Shown here: positions 9,017 to 18,356 of the stretch, one piece after another
Numbering within the stretch: the first letter of the stretch is position 1
Layout of the letters: every line of letters starts with the position of its first letter
DNA from: Alphaproteobacteria bacterium
GTDB taxonomy: Bacteria > Pseudomonadota > Alphaproteobacteria > Rhizobiales > Devosiaceae
Assembly (NCBI GenBank): GCA_018828145.1
Contig: JAHJWO010000047.1
Coordinates: forward strand, 110,897 to 174,896
Direction: 5' to 3'
Length of the DNA: 64,000 nt
Notes under the pieces: model-generated
Told to the model about the DNA's origin: nothing
Database searches by the model: none
Seen by the model: the letters and a program-made list of their open reading frames with translations, nothing else
Translations under genes and position numbers: made by a program

Positions 9017-10198
9017 ATGCTCACTCCCCAGCGCCTGACCATGCTGATCTTCTTCCTGCAGCCGATTGCCTTCGGGTCGTGGCTGCCGCGCATTCCCGAG
9101 GTGCAGCAGGCCCTAGGGCTGGGGCCGGCCGGGCTGGCGCTGGCCTTGCTCGGCCTGCCCTGCGGGACCTTGCTGACTCTGCCCTTTGCCGGACCGCTGG
9201 TGGGGCGGATCGGGCCGCGCACGGCGATCCTGGTCGGCATGGCGCTCTATTCCATCGCCACCAGCCTGCCGGCCCTGGCGCCCAGTCCGGCGCTGCTCTT
9301 CGTGGCGTTGATGCTGGCAGGGTCGTCGCTGTCCTTCGTCGAACTCGGCCTCAACGTGCAGGCGGACCTGGTGGAGAAAGCCACCGGCGCGACGATCATG
9401 ACGACGTCGCATGGCTTCTGGTCGGTGGGCATCATGGTGGGGAGCCTGCTCGGCTCGGGGCTGGCGGCGCTGCAGCTTGACGCGCGCTGGGCCATTGCGC
9501 TGGTTGCCGCCGCAGTGCTGCCGCTGGCCCTGCTGGTCGCCAATCGCCTGCCGGTGATTGCTGCCGAAGCGCCGCGCGGGCAAGAGCAGCGCTCGGTCTG
9601 GGCCCTGCCGAGCTGGGCGCTGCTGGGCATCTGCTTTTTCGTCTTCGGCATCACCATGACCGAGGGCGCCATGGCCGACTGGTCGGCGATCTTCCTGCGC
9701 GATGCGCTGGGGGCGGAAGGCGGCGTGGTGGGTCTTGGCTATGCCGTCTTTGCCTTCATGGTCGCGGCGGGCCGCTTTGGCGGCGACAGCCTCAAGCGGC
9801 GCTTTGGCGCCGTAACGACCGCGCGCATCTGCGGGAGCCTCGCGCTCGCCGGGGCAGCCCTGCTCTATATCGCCCCCAATACGGCGGTGGCGCTTGTGGG
9901 CTTCGGCATTATCGGGCTCGGGGTATCGGTGGGCTTTCCGCTGGCAGTGACCGCCGCCGCCAGCCTCACCGACCGCACGGCCTCGGCCAATGTCGCCATT
10001 CTCAGTTTCGTTGCCCTGCTGGGCTTTCTTGTGGGCCCGCCGGTCATCGGCTTTGTCGCCGAACATGCCGATATGCGGCTCGCCATTGCCTTCCTCGTGC
10101 CGGTGCTGCTGGTCAGCCTGATGATGACCGGACGGCTGGCGACCGCAAAGCCACGCTCTTCTGCCAATCCTGAAGCCGAAATTCCCGGAGTGCTCTGA
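9017..10198 (+). CDS. MFS transporter
   Basis: A 393-residue integral membrane protein with about 12 hydrophobic spans. The inter-helix loop GPLVGRIGPRTAILVGMALY lies near residue 60, as in major facilitator family members such as the FucP/YbjJ-like group. The stop overlaps the start of the M81 peptidase by one base (TGATG), so the two are probably translated together. The substrate is unknown; the partner suggests a small peptide or amide-type compound. Confidence 0.9.
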   Translation: MLTPQRLTMLIFFLQPIAFGSWLPRIPEVQQALGLGPAGLALALLGLPCGTLLTLPFAGPLVGRIGPRTAILVGMALYSIATSLPALAPSPALLFVALMLAGSSLSFVELGLNVQADLVEKATGATIMTTSHGFWSVGIMVGSLLGSGLAALQLDARWAIALVAAAVLPLALLVANRLPVIAAEAPRGQEQRSVWALPSWALLGICFFVFGITMTEGAMADWSAIFLRDALGAEGGVVGLGYAVFAFMVAAGRFGGDSLKRRFGAVTTARICGSLALAGAALLYIAPNTAVALVGFGIIGLGVSVGFPLAVTAAASLTDRTASANVAILSFVALLGFLVGPPVIGFVAEHADMRLAIAFLVPVLLVSLMMTGRLATAKPRSSANPEAEIPGVL

Positions 10199-11631
10199 TG
10201 CGCATCGCTGTTGCCGGGCTGCATACTGAATGCAGCACCTATAATCCCGTCCTCGCCCGCGAGGCCGATTTCCGCGTGCTGCGCGGGCCGAGCATGCTCA
10301 AGGATGCCTATTTTGATTTCCTGACGCATTTCCCGGCCGAGTTCATCACCGTGCTGCATGCCCGCGCCATTGCCGGCGGGCCAGTGGAGGGCGCGCTCTA
10401 TGTGCGCTGGAAGGCGGAGATCCTCGATGGCATCCGCGCCGCCTTGCCGCTCGATGGGGTTTACCTTGCCATGCACGGGGCCATGTTCGTCGAGGGCCTG
10501 TTCGATGCGGAGGGCGATTTCATCGCGGCGGTGCGCGACCTGGTCGGCCCGGACGTGCTGATCGCCGCCAGCTATGACCTGCATGGCAATGTCAGCCAGC
10601 AGATCATCGACAGCCTCGACATCTTTTCCACCTATCGCACGGCGCCCCATATCGACGTGCCGGATACGATGCGCCGCGCCGTGACCATGCTGGTGCGGGC
10701 GCTGACCACCGGGCAACGCCCGGTGGTGGCCTGGGCGCCGGTGCCGGTGTTGCTGCCGGGCGAGCGGACCAGCACGCAGGACGAACCGGCGCGGACATTC
10801 TATACACAGCTGAGCCGGGTCGAGGACCCGACCGGCATCTGGGATGCCTCGTTCCAGGTGGGCTATGTCTGGGCCGACGAGCCCCGCTCCACCGCTTGTG
10901 CCGTCGTCACCGGCACCGACCGCGCGGCGATGACCGAGGCGGGGCGGCATCTGGCGCAGAATTACTGGGATATCCGCGAGGGCTTCGTCTTTGGCACCAG
11001 GACCGGCTCGATCGCGGATTGTGTCAGTTGGGCGATGACGGCCGGGAGCGGGCCGGCCGTGCTGGCGGAGTCGGGGGACAATCCGACCGGCGGCGGCGTG
11101 GGCGACCGGGCCGAAGTGCTGGCAGAGCTGATCGCGCGCGGCGCGCAGGGCGTGGTGTTTGCCGGCATTGCCGACAAGCCGGCGACGGACGCCGCCTATG
11201 CGGCAGGCGTCGGCCAGTCGATCGATATCAGCATTGGCGCGACGCTCGATCCGTCGAGCAAGCCGGTGCAGGCCACGGCCGAAGTGGTGTTCCTGCTCGA
11301 AACCGACGATGCACGGCTGCGCGAGGCTGTGGTGCGCATCGGCGGCATTGATCTGGTGCTGACGGCGCGGCGCCGGCCGTTCCACAATATCGCGGACTTC
11401 ACCCGGCTCGGGCTCGATCCGCGCAAGGCGAAGATCGTCGTGGTCAAGTCGGGCTATCTGTCGCCCGACCTGGGCCCCATCGCCAATCCAAGCCTGATGG
11501 CGCTGTCGCCCGGCGTGGTCGACCAGTTCGTCGAACGGCTCGAGCGCAAGCACAAGTCGATCCCGCAATATCCGTTCGACAAGGATTTCGCCTTCACGCC
11601 CGAAGTGCGCTGGAGCAAGCGGGCTGGGTAA
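10198..11631 (+). CDS. M81 family metallopeptidase (MlrC-like)
   Basis: A 477-residue protein of the MlrC/DUF1485 family. The N-terminal domain has GLHTECSTYNP, AMHGAMFVEGLFDAEGD and SYDLHGNVS, which carry the putative metal-binding His and Asp residues. The C-terminal domain has SGDNPTGGGVGD and a DSGYLSP-like stretch. MlrC degrades linearised microcystin in sphingomonads, but most family members have unknown substrates. It is coupled to an MFS carrier. The family call is firm; the substrate is unknown. Confidence 0.92.
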   Translation: MRIAVAGLHTECSTYNPVLAREADFRVLRGPSMLKDAYFDFLTHFPAEFITVLHARAIAGGPVEGALYVRWKAEILDGIRAALPLDGVYLAMHGAMFVEGLFDAEGDFIAAVRDLVGPDVLIAASYDLHGNVSQQIIDSLDIFSTYRTAPHIDVPDTMRRAVTMLVRALTTGQRPVVAWAPVPVLLPGERTSTQDEPARTFYTQLSRVEDPTGIWDASFQVGYVWADEPRSTACAVVTGTDRAAMTEAGRHLAQNYWDIREGFVFGTRTGSIADCVSWAMTAGSGPAVLAESGDNPTGGGVGDRAEVLAELIARGAQGVVFAGIADKPATDAAYAAGVGQSIDISIGATLDPSSKPVQATAEVVFLLETDDARLREAVVRIGGIDLVLTARRRPFHNIADFTRLGLDPRKAKIVVVKSGYLSPDLGPIANPSLMALSPGVVDQFVERLERKHKSIPQYPFDKDFAFTPEVRWSKRAG

Positions 11632-11666
11632 TTCGCCTCGATCATCCGAGCCAACCATCTGCGACC

Positions 11667-11737
11667 CGCCACTCGGGCATAGCCTTCGTGGCCTTCTGGC
11701 CTAGAATCGCTCCACCGGAGCGATTTGCCTCCGGCCG
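11667..11737. repeat. Second copy of the miniature element
   Basis: It lies between the peptidase and the SDR genes. It matches the segment nested at 8892-8975, with TCGGGCATAGCC near the left and the same hairpin core (ATCGCTCC-A-CCGGAGCGAT). Confidence 0.65.
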
Positions 11738-11798
11738 GTTCGAAGTAACCAAACGCAGCCCTCTGCGTTCGGCAAGGAACCAAGCATCGGAGAGCAGA

Positions 11799-12578
11799 AT
11801 GGAATTTGCAGGCAAGTTGGCGCTGGTGACTGGCGCGGGATCGGGCATTGGCAAGGCGACGGCATTGCGACTGGCGGCGGGCGGCGCAAGCATCGTGGCG
11901 ATCAGCCGGACGCTCAAGGAGGTCGAGCAGACACGCGACGAGATCATCGCCGCGGGCGGCAAGGCGCTGGCGCTGGATGCCGATGTGGCCGACGAGGCGG
12001 AGATGCGCCACGTCATCGAGCAGACTATGGCCGACTATGGCCGGCTCGATATCGTCGTCGCCAATGCCGGCATAAACGGCATGTGGGCGCCGATCGACGA
12101 ATTGACCCCCGATGAATGGGACACGACCATGCAGGTCAACCTGCGTGGCACCTATATGACGCTGCATCTCAGCGTGCCGCATCTGCGCAAGGCGGGCGGC
12201 GCGATCATCATCGTCTCCTCCATCAATGGCAACCGCACCTTCACCACGGCCGGCTCCACCGCCTATTCGGCGACCAAGGCGGCGCAGGTGGCCATGGCGC
12301 AGCAATTGGCGCTGGAATTGGGCAAGCATGGCATCAGGGTCAATGCGGTCTGCCCCGGCGCCATCGACACCGAGATTTCGGACAATACCAGGAAGCGCAA
12401 CGTGGAATCCGTGCGCGTACCGGTCCAATGGCCGGAGGGCGACATTCCGATCACCGGCGGCAAGCCGGGCAGCAGCGCGGACGTTGCCAACGTCATCGCC
12501 TTCCTCGCCTCCGATGCCGCCCGGCATGTGACGGGCGTGCCCATCTATATCGATGGCGGGCAGTCGCTGCTGCGCTAG
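11799..12578 (+). CDS. SDR family NAD(P)-dependent oxidoreductase
   Basis: A 259-residue short-chain dehydrogenase. It has the cofactor motif TGAGSGIG (about residue 13), NAG (NAGI, about 90), catalytic Ser in IVSSINGN, YSATK giving the Tyr-Lys pair, and a final YIDGGQSLLR. The ATG at 11799 was chosen because GGAGAGCAG precedes it; the open frame upstream crosses a repeat. Its last four bases overlap the 3' end of the convergent DUF5054 gene. It may process a sugar alcohol or hydroxy acid, but the substrate cannot be read. Confidence 0.93.
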   Translation: MEFAGKLALVTGAGSGIGKATALRLAAGGASIVAISRTLKEVEQTRDEIIAAGGKALALDADVADEAEMRHVIEQTMADYGRLDIVVANAGINGMWAPIDELTPDEWDTTMQVNLRGTYMTLHLSVPHLRKAGGAIIIVSSINGNRTFTTAGSTAYSATKAAQVAMAQQLALELGKHGIRVNAVCPGAIDTEISDNTRKRNVESVRVPVQWPEGDIPITGGKPGSSADVANVIAFLASDAARHVTGVPIYIDGGQSLLR

Positions 12579-14503
12579 CCGGCGATGGACAGCACGACCC
12601 GGAAGGCGACGGTACCCTCCCACCACATGGGGAAATTGGTGCCCCATTTGTTGTTGTAGAGGTTGAAGCGCAGGCCGGCGCGGTAGTCTGGAATGGCGGG
12701 CTGGAACGGGATAAAGGGCGCTGCGGCCGGCGCCACGAGCGCCGCGTCGAGCGGGGTCGCGGTGAGCTGGCTGTCGCCCAGCTTTGCGCGCACGGCCGCG
12801 ACGGCCTGCAGCTGGCCGCCCCCGCGCCGGACGATGTTGTCGCCATCATGCCAGAGGCCCAGCTTGTGCAATTGCCAGGCCTCGGCGCCGGCCGGCGTAA
12901 GGGTCAAAAAGCCGGCCTCGGGCATGCGGTTGGCCGGCTTGTCGCGCAACACCAGGGTGATCTCGACCCGCCGTGCATCGAGGCCGGTGATGGACAATTC
13001 CGCCCGAGCCGGGGCACCGAGCTGGTCGCGGGCGATGGTTGGCAGTGCGCCGATGGCGATGCAGCCGGCGGGGTCGATCCCGAGATGGCTTGGGGTGAAG
13101 GCCGCGGTCCGGGCGGTGCGGGCCTGGGCCAGCCCCGGCTTGTCGTGGTCGAGAATGGCCCATTCGTCACGGTGCTGCAGGTAGCTGTCGAGATGGCGCT
13201 GCAGTTCGGTCCAGTCATAGCTCTCATGCCGATAGCCGAGCAGCGACCCGGAGGCGCCGTCAATGGTCTGGCCGCCGGGCGCGGTGAGGCGGACGATGTC
13301 GCCGCTGGCGGCGTCGAGTTCGGCGGTCCAGCCATTGTCGCGCAGGGTCGTGCCGGGCATGGGCGCGGCCGGGGCGGCCGGGGTGAGTTCGGCCAGCATG
13401 TCGTCCGCCGCCTGGCGGTCGGCGGGAGCGAGGGCTTCGAGCGCGGTCGCGAGATAGAACCGCTGTTCGGCCCAGGACTGTTCGGCATAGGCAAAGCGAT
13501 AGTCGCTGCGGCGGGCGGCCTCGACATCGGGGCGGTCCCAGGCGGTCTCGTCGCGCAGATAGGTCTTGATGTCGACGCCCCATGTGTGTTCGGCCACCAT
13601 GGTGAGGCCGCGCCCGAAGGCCTGGCGCTCCGGCGTCAGCCTATCGAAGCCGTCATAGAGCCGCTGCAGGGCCTTGAAACGGGCCAGCTTGAGCGGGTCG
13701 CTGGCAGTGCCGTGGATCCAGCTGTCGCCGATCTCCTGCGTCACCACCGGAAACTGCGCGCGGCGCGCCCACATTTCGGCGCCGAAGGCATCGAGGGTCG
13801 AGGCGATGATGTCGGCCCCGGGCTGGGCGTGGCGCAGCGCCCGCAAGGCCTCGACGGTCTGGCCGACGCTCTGGGGGCCGATATTGTCGTTGGTATGGGC
13901 AAAGCTCAGGCCCAGGTCACGGCCGGCGGGAAAGTCCGTCGCACCATAGGAGGCCTGGTACATGACGACGAGTTCGGAGCCGTCCGGCGCCTGCCAGCGG
14001 AAGATGGGCGGCACGTCGGGGACCGGGCTGGCGGTATTGACGCCCAGGTGCAGGAAGCGGATGCCGGCCTCGGCCATGAGCGGCACCATGCCCAGGGTGT
14101 GGCCGGGCACGTCGGTCATCTTGGCGGCGATGGTGGTCTTGCCGAAGCGCCGGTCGAGCTCCTGCGCATAGCTCAGGCCGGCGCGGAACAGGGCGGGCGA
14201 CATCAGCTCGGTATGGGTGGTGAAGGGCAGCGCGTGCCAGGCGATCAGGCCGCGTTCGAGGGCCCGCTCCAGCCGCGAGACGCGCGCGGCATCCTGGCTG
14301 TTGAGATGATCCCAGATCAACCAGGCGCCGGTGGTCCAGATGAAGGCGGGACGGTCCGGATTCTCGGCGAAGAAGTGCTCGCCTGTGGCGATGGCCTGGG
14401 CAATGAACTGGTCATGATATTGCTGGCGCACCCGCGCCGCATGGTCGGTAAAGCCGATGTCGAGATGGGTCTTGAAGACCAGGTGAATGCGCTTGTCGGT
14501 CAT
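12575..14503 (-). CDS. DUF5054 / GH38-like glycoside hydrolase-family protein
   Basis: A 642-residue protein beginning KRIHLVFKTHLDIGFTDHA. The His-x-Asp pair (HLD) at the start of the barrel is the metal-binding signature of alpha-mannosidase-type (GH38) enzymes, and the whole chain fits the DUF5054 group. Further conserved stretches are KMTDVPGHTLGM and STLDAFGAEMWAR. The C-terminal half is beta-rich. It follows the LacI gene by 11 bases on the same strand, so it is likely co-regulated with the ABC system at 15.8-20.3 kb. Mannosidase activity is inferred, not certain. Confidence 0.8.
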   Translation of the reverse strand: MTDKRIHLVFKTHLDIGFTDHAARVRQQYHDQFIAQAIATGEHFFAENPDRPAFIWTTGAWLIWDHLNSQDAARVSRLERALERGLIAWHALPFTTHTELMSPALFRAGLSYAQELDRRFGKTTIAAKMTDVPGHTLGMVPLMAEAGIRFLHLGVNTASPVPDVPPIFRWQAPDGSELVVMYQASYGATDFPAGRDLGLSFAHTNDNIGPQSVGQTVEALRALRHAQPGADIIASTLDAFGAEMWARRAQFPVVTQEIGDSWIHGTASDPLKLARFKALQRLYDGFDRLTPERQAFGRGLTMVAEHTWGVDIKTYLRDETAWDRPDVEAARRSDYRFAYAEQSWAEQRFYLATALEALAPADRQAADDMLAELTPAAPAAPMPGTTLRDNGWTAELDAASGDIVRLTAPGGQTIDGASGSLLGYRHESYDWTELQRHLDSYLQHRDEWAILDHDKPGLAQARTARTAAFTPSHLGIDPAGCIAIGALPTIARDQLGAPARAELSITGLDARRVEITLVLRDKPANRMPEAGFLTLTPAGAEAWQLHKLGLWHDGDNIVRRGGGQLQAVAAVRAKLGDSQLTATPLDAALVAPAAAPFIPFQPAIPDYRAGLRFNLYNNKWGTNFPMWWEGTVAFRVVLSIAG

Positions 14504-14514
14504 GGAAGGTCCGG

Positions 14515-15555
14515 TCAGCCCACCGTGCCGCGCACGACGAGCCTGGTTTGCAGAGTTTCCTGCAGCGCGGGCGCAGCGGGATTGTTGAGCCGCCGCAGGA
14601 TCAGCCGGACTAGGGCGCGCACGCGCTCCTCGAGGTCGAACTTGACGGTGGTGAGGTTGTAGCTTTTCCAGTGCGACTGGGCGATGTCGTCGAAGCCGAC
14701 GACCTTGACGTCCTCGGGGACGCGCAGGCCCAGCTCGTGCCGCAGCGCGTCGAGCACGCCGAAGGCGCCGACGTCGTTGGCGGCAAAGATGGCATCCGCC
14801 CCCTGCCCGATGCGGAACAGGTCGAGCGTTGCGGCATAGGCCATGTCATAGCTGTAGTCGCTGGGGGCGATGACCGGCGGCGGCAGGCCGCGCTCGGCCA
14901 TTACCGTGCGCAGCATCTGCTCGCGAGCGGTATTGGCGCGTGACTTGCCCAGGCCCGAAACATAGGCGATGCGCTGCGCGCCATAGCCCTGGAGCAGCGC
15001 CACCGCCTGCTCGATGCCGGCGCGCTGCAGCACGTTGAGCCGGTCATGCAATGGCCCGGCTTCCGCATCGTCAGTTTCCCCGGGATAGGGATAGTGCACA
15101 TAGATCGGCACGGCCCGGTCGAGAAAGCGCGCCAGCGTCGTCGGCTTGACGTTCTCGACGAAGGCGATCACCGAATCCGGATTGAAGCCGCGCATATAGG
15201 CGAGCAGCTTTTCGTCCATGCTGTAGTCGGTGCGCGTCTTGAACAGCAGCGTGGCGAAGCCCTCGTTCTGCAAGGCCGTGGTCAGGGCGTCGATTTCCTG
15301 GCTTTCCCAGTGGCTGCAGACATCGGGCACGATGACGCCCACCAGATGCGAGCGGCCGCTGACCAGGGCGCGGGCGGCGCGGTCGGGGGTATAATTCAGC
15401 TCCTGGGCGATGCGCAGGATGAGGTCGCGCTTTTCGGGCTTGAGCGAGGTATGGGGGTTGAAGGCGCGCGATACCGCCACGCGCGAGACATTGGCGCGCT
15501 GGGCCACCATCTCCGCGGTGGCGCGTCCGCGGGTCATGCCGCTGTCATCGCTCAA
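14515..15555 (-). CDS. LacI family transcriptional regulator
   Basis: A 346-residue repressor-type protein. The helix-turn-helix (ATAEMVAQRANVSRVAVSRA) and hinge helix (AARALVSGRSHLVG) lie in residues 10-72. The remainder is a periplasmic-binding-like effector domain ending in the usual VGFDDIAQS strand. It is divergent from the sugar-binding protein gene at 15852, with two near-identical operators in the gap. An alternative ATG six codons in (15537) is possible. Confidence 0.95.
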   Translation of the reverse strand: MSDDSGMTRGRATAEMVAQRANVSRVAVSRAFNPHTSLKPEKRDLILRIAQELNYTPDRAARALVSGRSHLVGVIVPDVCSHWESQEIDALTTALQNEGFATLLFKTRTDYSMDEKLLAYMRGFNPDSVIAFVENVKPTTLARFLDRAVPIYVHYPYPGETDDAEAGPLHDRLNVLQRAGIEQAVALLQGYGAQRIAYVSGLGKSRANTAREQMLRTVMAERGLPPPVIAPSDYSYDMAYAATLDLFRIGQGADAIFAANDVGAFGVLDALRHELGLRVPEDVKVVGFDDIAQSHWKSYNLTTVKFDLEERVRALVRLILRRLNNPAAPALQETLQTRLVVRGTVG

Positions 15556-15580
15556 CTGCCCCTCCCGTCACCGCTGCGGG

Positions 15581-15594
15581 TGAAATCGTGTTCA
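15581..15594. promoter_or_regulatory. Candidate LacI-type operator 1
   Basis: TGAAATCGTGTTCA is an imperfect palindrome centred on CG, the usual form for LacI-family sites. It lies 26 bases upstream of the lacI-type start and matches the site at 15755 in 13 of 14 positions. Confidence 0.7.
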
Positions 15595-15754
15595 AATCTC
15601 TGACCCCGAGCCCGCAAACTGTCAAGCCGCCGCTTTGGCCAAACTGTCCACCAAATCCGCCGATCTGTCATAGAAGTGTTGCAGAAGGCTGGCAAAGCTG
15701 GCGCGCATTTTCAGTGCAGACCGTCCGTCGCGAATTCTCCGCATTGACGGAAAG

Positions 15755-15768
15755 TGAAAACGTGTTCA
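15755..15768. promoter_or_regulatory. Candidate LacI-type operator 2
   Basis: TGAAAACGTGTTCA lies 84 bases upstream of the binding-protein start. Its near-identity to the site at 15581 and its location in the same divergent gap suggest repression of both directions, possibly by looping. Confidence 0.7.
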
Positions 15769-15851
15769 TTCTTTGATGGCTACTCCCCGCCCGGGGAGGC
15801 CAAAGCCGGCTACCGGAGAATTCGGAGCCATACCATGGGAGGAATTTTGCG

Positions 15852-17201
15852 ATGAGCAATCGTCTGCGCAGCCTTGCGCTCAGCCTGATCGGCGCCACGG
15901 CCTTTGTCGGCCCCGCTTTCGCCGTCGACCTGGACATTACCTGCCGCTGCGTCATCGGCGGGGTCAATAGCGGCACGGCCGAGTGGATCGAGAACAGCGT
16001 CATCCCGGCTTTCGAAGCCGCCAATCCCGATATCAATGTCAATCTCAACCAGTTCGGCGGCGAAGACGCCCAGCTCACCCAGCAGCTGGCGCTCGACTTC
16101 TCCACCGGCGCGGGTCCCGACGTCACCGCCTTTGACGGCTTCCTGATCCCCAGCTTCGTGGAAGGCGGGCTGCTCAAGCCGCTCGACGAAGTGGCCGGAG
16201 CCGAAGTCAATGACTGGTCGGGCTGGGCCGCGCTGTCGGATGGCTCCAAGGCCCTGATGCAGTATCAGGACAAGTATTACGGCATCCCGCTGGGCACCGA
16301 CGTGCGCATGATCCATACGCGCAAGGATATCCTGGCCGAAGCCGGCATCGACGCCGACACCTGGCAGCCCACCTCGTGGGAAGAGATCCTCGATGCCGCC
16401 CGCGCCATCAAGAAGATCAAGCCGGACAGCTTCCCGATCCAGCTCAATGCCGGGGTCGCCATGGGCGAAGCCACCACCATGCAGGGCTACTGGCTGGCGC
16501 TGCTGGGCACGGGCGAGACCGTCATGGACGAGAACGGCAAGTATATCGTCTCGAGCCAGGGCATTCTCGACACGCTCAACCTCTACAAGACCATCTATGT
16601 CGACGAGCAGCTTGGCGACCAGCGCGCGCAGCTGCTGGCCGATGGCCGCAACCGCTCCTTCGCCAATTTCCGCGATGGCGTGACGGCCCTGCTGTTCGAG
16701 GGTGACTATTTCTATCGTTCGGTGACGCCGGAAGGCTCCGAATTCGCCGTGGCCAACCGCGACGAAGTCATGGGCTGGGCCAAGGTGCCGGCCAAGGAAC
16801 CCGGCGCCGGCATTCGCGGCCAGGATTTCGTCACCATTTCGGGCGGCACGGGCTTCGTGCTCAATCCGGCGACCGATGCACCCAAGGAAGCCTGGGCCCT
16901 GCTCTCGTTCATGAACGAGCCCGAGATGCAGAATGCCTTCCAAGCGATCCAGCCGCGCATCACGGCCCGCACGGATATCGAAATCCCCAACAGCCCGTTC
17001 CTGACCGAAACCAGCCAGACCCTGCTGCCGCTGACCACCGCCCGTCCCAATGACGAGAACTACAATGTCGTCTCGGCGGAAATCCAGCGGATGACGGAAG
17101 CCGTGGTTTCGGGCGAGCTGTCGCCGGAAGAAGCTATGGCCCAGTACAAGGCCTCGGTCATCGGCATTGTCGGCGAAGAGAACACCGTCAGCCTGCTGTA
17201 A
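15852..17201 (+). CDS. Extracellular sugar-binding protein (CUT1)
   Basis: A 449-residue solute-binding protein with a Sec signal peptide (LRSLALSLIGATAFVGPAFA). The mature part opens VDLDITCRCVIGG and has family 1 features such as FSTGAGPDVTAFDGF. The strong site GGGAGGAA lies just upstream of the ATG at 15852. It is the first gene of a plus-strand operon of two permeases, an ATPase and two enzymes, under the divergent LacI regulator. The sugar is unknown; the mannosidase-like neighbour suggests a mannose- or other hexose-containing glycan. Confidence 0.93.
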   Translation: MSNRLRSLALSLIGATAFVGPAFAVDLDITCRCVIGGVNSGTAEWIENSVIPAFEAANPDINVNLNQFGGEDAQLTQQLALDFSTGAGPDVTAFDGFLIPSFVEGGLLKPLDEVAGAEVNDWSGWAALSDGSKALMQYQDKYYGIPLGTDVRMIHTRKDILAEAGIDADTWQPTSWEEILDAARAIKKIKPDSFPIQLNAGVAMGEATTMQGYWLALLGTGETVMDENGKYIVSSQGILDTLNLYKTIYVDEQLGDQRAQLLADGRNRSFANFRDGVTALLFEGDYFYRSVTPEGSEFAVANRDEVMGWAKVPAKEPGAGIRGQDFVTISGGTGFVLNPATDAPKEAWALLSFMNEPEMQNAFQAIQPRITARTDIEIPNSPFLTETSQTLLPLTTARPNDENYNVVSAEIQRMTEAVVSGELSPEEAMAQYKASVIGIVGEENTVSLL

Positions 17202-17213
17202 CGTCCCAGTCAC

Positions 17214-17238
17214 GCGCCGGCGCCCCGGGTGCCGGCGC
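17214..17238 (+). terminator. Hairpin after the binding-protein gene
   Basis: An 8-bp perfect stem (17214-17221 with 17231-17238), extendable inward, starts 12 bases after the stop. There is no U tract. It parallels the hairpin at 3535-3560 after the other binding-protein gene and probably sets the expression ratio. Confidence 0.55.
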
Positions 17239-17257
17239 ATCCATCACCACCGGCCGG

Positions 17258-17378
17258 GCAGAAGGCCCCTCACCGACTCTCTCCCGGAGGGCGAGGTGGG
17301 AGTGCTGGGCTCGACCTTCCTTCACCTCTCCCTATGGGGGAGAGGTCGGCGCGCAGCGCCGGGTGAGGGGGCCTTGGG
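17258..17378. repeat. Extragenic palindromic repeat (AAGGCCCCTCACC type)
   Basis: Inverted ends AAGGCCCCTCACC and GGTGAGGGGGCCTT enclose CTCTCCC/GGGAGAG stems. Bases 17338-17366 are the exact reverse complement of 56760-56788, so this is a dispersed family. It sits inside the ABC operon, between the binding protein and the first permease. Confidence 0.85.
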
Positions 17379-17411
17379 CAGATTGCGCTCATTGAGGGTT
17401 AGTAGAACACC

Positions 17412-18356
17412 ATGACGACCGAGCCCATCATCGAGACCAAACCCAAGCGCAGGGTCAAGAATTTTGCCCTCCTGTCCAACCGGGCGGGCGCTATGTTTCT
17501 GACGCCGGCGGGCCTGTTGGTCTCGGTCTTCGTCATCGTGCCCTTCTTCTGGGTCATCTTCGTTTCCTTCACCAACCGGACGCTGCTGGGCAGTACGGCG
17601 CTCAATCCCGAATTTGTCGGGCTGGCCAATTATTTCGCGCTGTTCGATGGCTCCAATTTCTTCCAGCGCGGGCAGTTCGGCTTCTCGCTGATCCTGACCA
17701 CGCAATTCGTGCTGGCTTCGGCCCTGCTCGGCCAGGCTCTGCTGGGCCTGTTGCTGGCCTGGCTGATCCAGACCGTGCCGCCCGCCGTCAAACGGCTCAC
17801 CGAGACCTTCGTCATCGCCGCATGGATCCTGCCCGAAGTGGTGATCGGCTTTGCCTGGTTCGCCTTTCTCGATCGCGACCAGGGAACGCTTAATGCCCTG
17901 CTCGGCACGGTCGGCCTGCCGCCGGGCGATTTCCTACTGCAGCAACCGTTCTGGGTCATCGTGGTGTTCAACACCTGGCGCGGCGCGGCCTTCTCAATGA
18001 TGCTGTTCAGCTCGGCCTTTTCGTCGATCCCGCCCAGCTATTTCCAGGCCGCCGACGTGGCCGGCGCCTCGTCATGGCAGAAGTTCAAGGATATCGGCCT
18101 GCCGCTGATCCGCGGGCATATCGTCACCGATCTCATCCTGATCACCATGTGGACGTTCAACACCTTCACGCCCTTCCTGCTCACCAATGGCGGGCCGAGC
18201 TACCGCACGGAACTGGTGTCGATCTACAATTACCGCGTCGCCTTCAACGACTTCCAGTTCGGCAAGGGCGCGGCCGTGGGCGTCATCATGATGCTGATCA
18301 ACCTCGCCTTTGCGCTGATCTATCTCAGCATCGGCCGCAAGAAAAAGGTGCGATGA
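17412..18356 (+). CDS. Sugar ABC transporter permease, MalF type
   Basis: A 314-residue inner-membrane permease with six predicted spans and a short cytoplasmic N-terminus rich in Lys and Arg (KPKRRVKN). The EAA-like loop (YFQAADVAGASSWQKFKDIG) lies near residue 210. It overlaps the next permease by four bases (ATGA). It pairs with the 18353-19189 product to form the channel for the sugar delivered by the 15852 binding protein. Confidence 0.94.
   Translation: MTTEPIIETKPKRRVKNFALLSNRAGAMFLTPAGLLVSVFVIVPFFWVIFVSFTNRTLLGSTALNPEFVGLANYFALFDGSNFFQRGQFGFSLILTTQFVLASALLGQALLGLLLAWLIQTVPPAVKRLTETFVIAAWILPEVVIGFAWFAFLDRDQGTLNALLGTVGLPPGDFLLQQPFWVIVVFNTWRGAAFSMMLFSSAFSSIPPSYFQAADVAGASSWQKFKDIGLPLIRGHIVTDLILITMWTFNTFTPFLLTNGGPSYRTELVSIYNYRVAFNDFQFGKGAAVGVIMMLINLAFALIYLSIGRKKKVR

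Noticed and set aside
12116..14662. Open frame of 848 codons on the plus strand
   Set aside because: It crosses the end of the SDR gene and lies antisense to the DUF5054 gene; no domain is recognisable.
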